From the NCBI GenBank assembly GCA_017960415.1, contig JAGCZE010000206.1:1-6755 (forward strand): a stretch of 6,755 nt of DNA. Direction: 5' to 3'. The notes under the pieces are model-generated. The model had not been told where the DNA came from. It ran no database searches and worked only from the letters and a program-made list of their open reading frames with translations. Numbering within the stretch: position 1 is the first letter of the stretch; every line of letters starts with the position of its first letter. Source of the stretch: Lachnospiraceae bacterium. GTDB lineage: Bacteria; Bacillota_A; Clostridia; Lachnospirales; Lachnospiraceae. The position numbers and the translations under genes were made by a program. Positions 1 to 4,958 of the stretch are shown in pieces.

Positions 1-1806
1 AATGAAGATGAGGAACTGACTGAGGAAGAACTTGCCGAACGGGAGTACAGAAGACGTTTCAAGGCCCGCAGAAAGGCGATCAGAAGACTTATTACGAGAA
101 AGAAGCGTTTCCGTAATGTAAGTATTCTCCACAAGCTGTTCAGAAAGTCAAAGATCGATGAATTTGGTCTTAAGTTCGACGAGAAGATGACTTATTACAG
201 CGACTTTCCGTTCCTGGCAGCATTCCTAGATCGGGAGGTGCATGTACGTAAACGTTATCATGCCCATTATATTAAGAGAAAACATCAGGATCCGATCAAC
301 AATCCCGCATTGTCGCAGCTTCAGGATGAACGGCGCTTCAGTCAGATGATCGACATGTTCAACGGTATGATCGATACGGTCGATCCCGAGGGAACCGTCA
401 GACGTGCGGTCGATCACCAGATCATCCTGTATTTTACGGGTTATTTTGTCAAGAAACTGAAAAGAAGCGAGAACGATTTCTGGCGCGAGGAGCGTTTTGA
501 TGCGATGCGTGAACTCTGCCTTCGCATCAGCAAGGCCAATATCCGCCGCGAGAAGTTCTGGCGCCGCAGAATGGTAAGGGCTCTGCGAAACGGACAGCAG
601 GAACGCTGTATCAGAATGATCACGAGAAGACTCGGATGGAGAAAGTTCAAACGATTGATAAAAGGCAAGAATGTACTCAACAAGTATCTGTACAGACGCA
701 AATATCTGCAGGAGCCCATTAGCGAGAACACCATCGTATTTGAGAGTTTCCTGGGCAAGAATTATTCCGACAGCCCGAAATACATTTACGAATATCTTGC
801 GAAAAATTATCCCGACAGATACAAATTTGTCTGGGTGCTGGACAATGATACGAAGCTTCCTTACAGCGGCGTCAAGGTAAAGCGATTCAGCCGTAAATAT
901 ATGCATTATATGGCTACGGCGAAGTATTTTGTCTTTAATATGAGACAGCCTACCTGGTTCAAGAAGCGTAAAGGCATGGTATTTCTTGAGACCTGGCACG
1001 GAACTCCCCTCAAGAAGCTTGTATTCGACCTTGATGAGGTTTATTCGGCATCTCCCATGTATAAGAAGGAAGTTTACAAGCAGTCTCGTGAATGGGATTA
1101 TCTGATCGCAGCGAATGAATTCTCGAGCAAAACCTTCAGAAGCTGTTTCATGTACGATAATCCCATGCTTGAATACGGCTATCCGAGAAATGATCTGCTC
1201 CACGCTCCGGACAGGGACGAGATTGCCGAAAAACTGCGTGAGAAGCTTGGGATTCCCAAATATAAAAAGACGATCCTCTATGCACCCACATGGCGTGATG
1301 ATGAGTATTACGGCAAGGGACAGTATAAATTCGAACTGAAGCTGAATCTGGACGCAATGAAGAAGGCACTTTCGGACGAATATGTAATACTGCTCAGGAC
1401 ACATTATTTTATAGCGGATGCGCTGGATCTGACAGGCATGGAGAACTTCGCGTTCAATTTCAGCAAGTATAACGATATTACGGATCTGTACCTTATTTCC
1501 GATATAATAATCACAGACTATTCATCCGTATTCTTCGATTATTCGAACTTGAAGCGTCCGATGCTGTTCTATACCTACGATCTTGAGAAATACCGTGATG
1601 TACTCCGCGGCTTCTACATCGATATCGAGGAAGAACTTCCCGGACCGCTCCTGTATACGACCCAGGAGGTCATTGATGCAGTGAAGGATATCGATAATGT
1701 ACGGGAGAAATACGCTCAGAAATACGAGGTCTTCTACGAACGCTACTGCGGCTGGGAGGACGGCCATGCTGCGGAGAATGTGGCGAAGGAAGTATTCGGG
1801 CTGTGA
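1..1806 (+). CDS. Bifunctional glycosyltransferase (GT2) / CDP-glycerol glycerophosphotransferase, 5'-truncated by the window edge
   Basis: The frame is open from base 1 and ends with TGA at 1804-1806, giving 601 residues here. The Met at 187 is internal, because conserved sequence lies before it and no ribosome site precedes it. Residues about 40-75 (numbered from base 1) match the end of a family-2 glycosyltransferase (GT-A) domain: a LHKLFRKS stretch, then GLKFDE and SDFPFL, which takes the place of the usual ED catalytic-base motif. A basic helical linker follows to about residue 244. Residues 245-600 form a Glyphos_transf domain of the TagB/TagF type: TWHGTPLKK at 331-339, YAPTWRDDE at 427-435, LLRTH at 464-468 and ITDYSSVFFDY at 504-514. 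Known members transfer glycerol phosphate (or a related polyol phosphate) from CDP-glycerol to a wall or surface polymer at the inner membrane face. The actual acceptor, whether teichoic acid, capsule or flagellar glycan, cannot be read from the sequence. The stop lies 7 nt before a palindromic repeat, and the gene probably does not belong to the flagellar operon. Confidence 0.92.
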   Translation, partial: NEDEELTEEELAEREYRRRFKARRKAIRRLITRKKRFRNVSILHKLFRKSKIDEFGLKFDEKMTYYSDFPFLAAFLDREVHVRKRYHAHYIKRKHQDPINNPALSQLQDERRFSQMIDMFNGMIDTVDPEGTVRRAVDHQIILYFTGYFVKKLKRSENDFWREERFDAMRELCLRISKANIRREKFWRRRMVRALRNGQQERCIRMITRRLGWRKFKRLIKGKNVLNKYLYRRKYLQEPISENTIVFESFLGKNYSDSPKYIYEYLAKNYPDRYKFVWVLDNDTKLPYSGVKVKRFSRKYMHYMATAKYFVFNMRQPTWFKKRKGMVFLETWHGTPLKKLVFDLDEVYSASPMYKKEVYKQSREWDYLIAANEFSSKTFRSCFMYDNPMLEYGYPRNDLLHAPDRDEIAEKLREKLGIPKYKKTILYAPTWRDDEYYGKGQYKFELKLNLDAMKKALSDEYVILLRTHYFIADALDLTGMENFAFNFSKYNDITDLYLISDIIITDYSSVFFDYSNLKRPMLFYTYDLEKYRDVLRGFYIDIEEELPGPLLYTTQEVIDAVKDIDNVREKYAQKYEVFYERYCGWEDGHAAENVAKEVFGL

Positions 1807-1813
1807 TGTTGTT

Positions 1814-1929
1814 ACACCTCATCCGGCTGCTACGCAGCCACCTTCCCCTCAAGGGGAAGGCAAAGGAAAGTGGCTTGGAAAGCCTTCCCCTTGAGGGGAA
1901 GGTGTCGCCGAAGGCGACGGATGAGGTGT
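1814..1929. repeat. 116-bp palindromic intergenic repeat element (MITE-like), nested inverted repeats
   Basis: The ends are a perfect 12-bp inverted repeat, acacctcatccg (1814-1825) and cggatgaggtgt (1918-1929). Inside are a hairpin ggctgc-tac-gcagcc (1825-1839), a long perfect inverted repeat of 23 bp (1839-1861 with 1882-1904), a 20-nt unpaired centre (1862-1881), and a second hairpin gtcgcc-gaa-ggcgac (1904-1918). Each long arm is itself a near-palindrome around ccttcccc/ggggaagg. The whole element can fold back on itself or form four small hairpins. It contains no credible gene. I remember similar cacctcatccg...ccttcccc repeats between genes of gut Clostridia, but cannot check copy number. 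It starts 7 nt after the preceding stop and could serve as a transcription end or mRNA 3' stabiliser, although no T-run follows. No clear target duplication flanks it. Confidence 0.9.
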
Positions 1930-1973
1930 TATTTCCATTTCGTGTACAAATTTATAAAAAACTTTTCAAAAAA

Positions 1974-1995
1974 GGGTTAAGTAATAATATAACCC
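1974..1995. promoter_or_regulatory. Inverted repeat within the flgM promoter (possible operator)
   Basis: The sequence gggtta (1974-1979) is repeated in inverted form as taaccc (1990-1995), with 10 AT-rich bases between. The dyad covers the -35 element and most of the spacer of the sigma-28 promoter, where a bound repressor would block RNA polymerase. A 6-bp dyad in AT-rich DNA can occur by chance, and no regulator is known for it here. Confidence 0.3.
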
Positions 1996-2004
1996 GTCCG
2001 ATAT
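1978..2004 (+). promoter_or_regulatory. Sigma-28 (sigma-D/FliA) promoter of flgM
   Basis: CCGATAT at 1998-2004 is identical to the -10 consensus of Bacillus sigma-D promoters. TAAG at 1978-1981 matches the TAAA -35 box at 3 of 4 bases, with a 16-nt spacer inside the accepted 14-16 range. The A-rich stretch at 1956-1973 could act as an UP element. Transcription should start near 2010-2012, giving a leader of about 70 nt before flgM. The position fits established flagellar logic, in which flgM is a sigma-28 target and sigma-28 so raises the level of its own inhibitor. The start has not been mapped. Confidence 0.75.
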
Positions 2005-2021
2005 ATCAACCAGAGAGGAAG

Positions 2022-2059
2022 ATTTTGATATATTTATTTTCAAATATGATGATCAAAAT
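2022..2059 (+). promoter_or_regulatory. Possible stem-loop in the flgM leader
   Basis: attttgat (2022-2029) pairs perfectly with atcaaaat (2052-2059), enclosing a 22-nt loop and ending 6 nt before the flgM Shine-Dalgarno. The stem is AT-only apart from one G-C pair at each arm, so it would be weak. It may do nothing, or may influence ribosome access. Confidence 0.2.
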
Positions 2060-2065
2060 TTTCAC

Positions 2066-2073
2066 AAGGAGGT
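2066..2073 (+). promoter_or_regulatory. flgM ribosome binding site (decides the start)
   Basis: AAGGAGGT is fully complementary to the 3' end of 16S rRNA and lies 7 nt before ATG at 2081. The in-frame GTG at 2072 overlaps this site and cannot be its start, so FlgM begins at 2081. Confidence 0.92.
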
Positions 2074-2080
2074 GAATGTT

Positions 2081-2350
2081 ATGCGTATAGATGCAATGAA
2101 TCAGGTTAGCCAGATCTATCAGAAGAGCGGGACCAGGAAGGTTGCTCAGGCTAACAAAACAAGTTTTGCCGACAAACTGGAACTTTCTCAGATCGGTAAG
2201 GATATGCAGGTTGCGAAGGCTGCGGTTAAAGCAAGCCCCGATGTACGCGAGAGCCGTGTGAACGAACTTAAGGCCGCTATTGCCAACGGCAGTTATTCCG
2301 TTAGCAATGAGGATCTTGCTGAGAAGCTTGCAGGCTTTTTCGGAGCCTGA
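2081..2350 (+). CDS. flgM: FlgM, anti-sigma-28 factor
   Basis: This 89-residue protein is of normal FlgM length. FlgM binds and inactivates the flagellar sigma factor sigma-28 until the hook-basal body is complete; in the best-studied bacteria it is then exported through the hook. The N-terminus MRIDAMNQVSQIYQ (1-14) and the middle DKLELSQIGKD (31-41) are typical of Clostridia FlgM. The C-terminal sigma-binding part is clear: VRESRVNELKAAIANGSY at 55-72, then NEDLAEKLAGFF at 77-88. The start at 2081 is set by AAGGAGGT at 2066-2073. It is the first gene of the operon, directly behind a sigma-28 promoter, so it is probably autoregulated. The gap to flgN is 71 nt with no obvious terminator, suggesting co-transcription. 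Identity is secure from motif, size and neighbours. Confidence 0.95.
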   Translation: MRIDAMNQVSQIYQKSGTRKVAQANKTSFADKLELSQIGKDMQVAKAAVKASPDVRESRVNELKAAIANGSYSVSNEDLAEKLAGFFGA

Positions 2351-2421
2351 TGACTGTATACTGATTGATCGAAAGGCTTATGATCTGTCTTTAGTGTCAT
2401 AAATAAGGAGATAGTGCAGAT

Positions 2422-2937
2422 ATGCCCGGTTTGATTGACGACCTTGTAGATACCATGTCCAAAGAGAACGATATTTACAAGGACCTAATACCGATAGCTT
2501 CCGAAAAAACGAGAGTTATCATTAAAAATGACCTCACTGCCCTTCAGGAAATTACGGACAGGGAACAGCTCGTGATCGAGCAGATCAATTCCCTTGAACG
2601 CAAGAGGGAGGAGGTCATTAAAAATATCGGCGTTGTGCTGGGACGCGATCCCAAGACACTCGATATGAAGAACCTGATCAAGATCATGGGCAAGCAGCCG
2701 AAAGAACAGCAGAGGCTGTCGAAGATCCATGATGAACTGAAGGAAACACTTAAAACCCTGATCATGTTGAATGACAGGAACAAAGCATTGATAGAACAAT
2801 CCCTCGAGATGATTGAATTTAACATGAATCTCATACAGAGCTCAAGGATGATGCCGGAGGGGAACAATTACACGAGGAATGCGGGCGAGATGGGCCTGCA
2901 GGGCAACGGAACAAGGATGTTCGACGCCAAGCAGTGA
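2422..2937 (+). CDS. flgN: FlgN, export chaperone for hook-filament junction proteins
   Basis: This 171-residue protein is slightly longer than the usual 140-160 of FlgN. FlgN is a cytoplasmic chaperone that holds FlgK and FlgL and delivers them to the flagellar type III export gate. Residues 1-140 are almost all helical and rich in Lys, Glu, Gln and Leu, with the antiparallel helix pattern of the family. LNDRNKALIEQSLEMIEF at 116-133 corresponds to the C-terminal helix that contacts clients in known FlgN proteins. Residues 145-171 form a Gly/Asn-rich, probably disordered tail. The start at 2422 follows TAAGGAG (2404-2410) with an 11-nt spacer, rather long but the best available. A weak 6-bp stem (ttatga 2378-2383, tcataa 2397-2402) precedes it. 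Placement between flgM and two flgK genes strongly supports the call, since the clients are encoded next door. Confidence 0.9.
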   Translation: MPGLIDDLVDTMSKENDIYKDLIPIASEKTRVIIKNDLTALQEITDREQLVIEQINSLERKREEVIKNIGVVLGRDPKTLDMKNLIKIMGKQPKEQQRLSKIHDELKETLKTLIMLNDRNKALIEQSLEMIEFNMNLIQSSRMMPEGNNYTRNAGEMGLQGNGTRMFDAKQ

Positions 2938-2951
2938 CTTATGACCGCCAA

Positions 2952-2984
2952 CAAACGGGGACGAGATACGGAATGACCTGTTTG
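2952..2984 (+). promoter_or_regulatory. Stem-loop with ACGGA loop in the flgN-flgK gap (possible CsrA site)
   Basis: Bases 2952-2959 (caaacggg) can pair with 2977-2984 (cctgtttg) as an 8-bp RNA stem with one G-U pair. The 17-nt loop contains ACGGA at 2968-2972, the A-N-GGA core that CsrA binds in loops. A second ACGGA lies over the flgK Shine-Dalgarno at 3021-3025. Paired sites of this kind, one over the ribosome site, are known in CsrA-regulated flagellar messages. Here the case is only sequence resemblance. Confidence 0.25.
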
Positions 2985-3022
2985 ATGGAATCAGATTGCC
3001 GTTAATATAAGGCATTTTGAAC

Positions 3023-3027
3023 GGAGG
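3023..3027 (+). promoter_or_regulatory. Ribosome binding site of the first flgK (decides the start)
   Basis: GGAGG sits 7 nt before ATG at 3035. A TTG at 3017 is in frame but lies upstream of this site and would add six residues (MNGGYN) absent from FlgK proteins. The real protein starts MSLFGALSVG at 3035. Confidence 0.9.
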
Positions 3028-3034
3028 TTATAAT

Positions 3035-4897
3035 ATGTCACTTTTTGGTGCTCTTTCGGTCGGAACATCCGGCTTAAAAATCAGTCAACGCGGACTGAAC
3101 GTGGTCGCGCACAATCTGGCCAATGTGGACACGGACGGCTTTGTAAGACAGCAGACCGTTCTGGATACCTCCACATTTGTTAAGGTGGGTCAAAATGCCA
3201 TATCTCCCATGATGGTGGGACTTGGCGTTGACACCGAGACAGTCAGACAGGTGCGTGATATTTTTTTGGACAAAACCTACCGTCAGGAATATGGGCGTCA
3301 GGGTTATTATGAAGCCCAGCGTGATGCGGTGGATGAAATAGAGAACCTTTTCGGAGAGCTTCAGGGTGTGGCATTCCAGTCTGATCTGAATGATTTCTGG
3401 GTTGCGCTGCAGGAGCTTTCGAAGGAGCCTGACAGCAGAGTTGCTCAGGCTACACTTGTAGAAACATCTATATCTTTTCTGGAAAGAGCCGATAAAATAT
3501 ACGAACAGCTCAAAAAATACCAGCTCGATCTGAATACGCAGATACAGCAGAAGGTTGACAGGATCAACGAGATCGGCGAAAGGATCAACGAGCTGAATCA
3601 CAAGATTTCATTTTACGAAGCCAATAAGGTTGAAAATGCCAACGACCTGCGGGACGAGCGCAACGCGCTCCTCGATGAACTCGGCGGAATGGTCAAGGTT
3701 ACCTACAATGAGATCCCCAGCGGCAAGATCCTGGTAAGCATTGAGGATCAGCAGTTTGTTTCCGAAGATATGTGCTTCAATATGGGAACCATGACGATGT
3801 CGCAGTACAAGGAAAAGCATAATATCGAGGAGCCTCTTGACGAGGCATCGGGAATCCTGCTTGTTACCTGGCCCCATCTGGGAGATGCCGAAGTATTCGA
3901 CTGGTCGAGAGTTCCTTCCACTCCCGCCAATACCGATATCGGAAGCCTTAAAGGTGCAATACAGGCCAGAGGAACCGCGATAGGAAAATATGTGAATATT
4001 CCTATCGAACCGAAGGTTGAGGATTTTTACGACGAAGACGGAACATTTAACGAAGAAGAATACAAACTGGCAATGGATCAGTTCGAGATTGATACAGAAG
4101 AATACAATCTTCACATTGATTCTTCGATCATGATGAGAACACAGTCACAGTTCGACCAGCTGATACACGGAATCATAACAACAATTAACGATGCCCTCTG
4201 TCCCAACAAGGAAGTCATGGTTGCCGCAGGAACAACTATCACAAGGGAAGACGGTACCACATATACATTTGAAGAAGATACTCTGATCAAGGTGTTTGAT
4301 GAAGAGAATGCACCGGTCGGTGTCGATGCCGACGCAACTCCCGGCGTCGAGCTCTTCTCGAGAAAGACCGTTTCAAGATATACCGATGCGCAGGATATCA
4401 CGCTTGCGGACGGAACCGTGCTCGAGGGTGCCAGGATCTACAACTGGGAAGACAACGCCGACAATTATACGCTTTATACTCTCGGTGAGGTCGAGATCAA
4501 TCCCGAGATCATCAATAATAAGTCGAAACTTCCGATCATTTCCAATAACGGAAGCGGGGATTACGACATGGTCATGGTTGAGAAGCTTCTTACGAAATGG
4601 CAGGAGCCTTTTGCTACACTCTCACCAAATGATCTTACTTATAATAATTTCAATGCGTATTATACGGCATTTACCGGTGCTATCGCAAATAGAGGCGATG
4701 AGTACGACACATTGGCCATGACCCAGGAAGATATGGTAAATTCGGTTCAGGACAAGCGTGTCGGGATCATGGGAGTCTCGTCCGACGAGGAGCTGACGAA
4801 CCTGATCAAGTTCCAGCATGCATACAATGCATCGGCTAGATATATTAATGTAATAGATGAGATGCTCGAGCATATTATTGAGAGGCTCGGGTCGTGA
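3035..4897 (+). CDS. flgK: FlgK-type hook-associated protein, first copy (divergent)
   Basis: The 620-residue protein is exported and builds the hook-filament junction. The N-terminal D0 region is clear: MSLFGALSVGTSGL at 1-14 and AHNLANVDTDGFVRQQ at 25-40, the flagellar rod/hook/HAP signature. Long D1 helices run to about 200 and contain NANDLRDERNALLDEL at 201-216. A second conserved helix, SQFDQLIHGIITTINDAL, lies near 371-388. The C-terminus has the family pattern MGVSSDEELTNLIKFQHAYN (about 579-598) followed by a long helix to the end. Unusual are a very acidic insert at about 321-366 and a region at 390-520 that differs from textbook FlgK. The start is ATG 3035, not the in-frame TTG at 3017. 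Two stops in a row (TGA, TAA) close it. It lies 97 nt after flgN and 61 nt before a second flgK, with a hairpin repeat between. FlgK is the best name, though a specialised junction role is possible. Confidence 0.9.
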   Translation: MSLFGALSVGTSGLKISQRGLNVVAHNLANVDTDGFVRQQTVLDTSTFVKVGQNAISPMMVGLGVDTETVRQVRDIFLDKTYRQEYGRQGYYEAQRDAVDEIENLFGELQGVAFQSDLNDFWVALQELSKEPDSRVAQATLVETSISFLERADKIYEQLKKYQLDLNTQIQQKVDRINEIGERINELNHKISFYEANKVENANDLRDERNALLDELGGMVKVTYNEIPSGKILVSIEDQQFVSEDMCFNMGTMTMSQYKEKHNIEEPLDEASGILLVTWPHLGDAEVFDWSRVPSTPANTDIGSLKGAIQARGTAIGKYVNIPIEPKVEDFYDEDGTFNEEEYKLAMDQFEIDTEEYNLHIDSSIMMRTQSQFDQLIHGIITTINDALCPNKEVMVAAGTTITREDGTTYTFEEDTLIKVFDEENAPVGVDADATPGVELFSRKTVSRYTDAQDITLADGTVLEGARIYNWEDNADNYTLYTLGEVEINPEIINNKSKLPIISNNGSGDYDMVMVEKLLTKWQEPFATLSPNDLTYNNFNAYYTAFTGAIANRGDEYDTLAMTQEDMVNSVQDKRVGIMGVSSDEELTNLIKFQHAYNASARYINVIDEMLEHIIERLGS

Positions 4898-4903
4898 TAA
4901 GTA

Positions 4904-4941
4904 ACACCTCATCCGCCCGCGATAGCGGGCGGATGAGGTGT
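4904..4941. repeat. 38-nt perfect hairpin repeat between the two flgK genes (short relative of the 1814-1929 element)
   Basis: acacctcatccgcccgc (4904-4920) pairs perfectly over 17 bp with gcgggcggatgaggtgt (4925-4941) around a GATA loop. The outer 12 bp of each arm are identical to the ends of the element at 1814-1929. The ccttcccc core arms of that element are absent, so this is a minimal form. It begins 6 nt after the flgK TGA and ends 4 nt before the AAGGAGG (4946-4952) of the next gene. The stem is strong enough to protect upstream mRNA from exonucleases or reduce read-through, but no T-run follows, so it is not a classical terminator. Confidence 0.93.
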
Positions 4942-4958
4942 AAGCAAGGAGGTAAGCC

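Noticed and set aside
187..189. ATG at 187 as the start of the glycerophosphotransferase
   Set aside because: The frame is open back to base 1, the upstream residues match the GT2 fold, and no ribosome site precedes 187.
226..1404. 392-codon open frame on the - strand
   Set aside because: It is antisense to a gene with clear TWHGTPLK and TDYSS motifs; its own product shows no recognisable domain and appears to be a shadow of codon bias.
1814..1929. CRISPR array or attachment site
   Set aside because: There are inverted rather than direct repeats, no regular spacers, and no integrase nearby.
1953..1958. TATAAA as a sigma-A -10 box before flgM
   Set aside because: No acceptable -35 box lies 16-18 bases upstream, and A/T-rich DNA makes such matches common.
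1697..2075. Small + strand frames running through the palindromic element (1697-1894 and 1803-2075)
   Set aside because: Their translation is mostly repeat DNA, without a ribosome site or family likeness.
2982..3011. Separate promoter for the first flgK (TTGATG-N18-TATAAG, or GCCGTTAA at 2998-3005 as a sigma-28 -10)
   Set aside because: Both matches are weak: the sigma-28 option has one mismatch and no -35 box. Read-through from flgM explains expression.
4019..4060. EF-hand-like calcium site in the acidic FlgK insert (FYDEDGTFNEEE)
   Set aside because: Position 1 of the loop is Phe rather than Asp, and the flanking helices do not fit well.
4904..4941. Classical intrinsic terminator between the flgK genes
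   Set aside because: The stem is strong, but taagcaagg follows instead of a T-run, and the next gene has its ribosome site at once.
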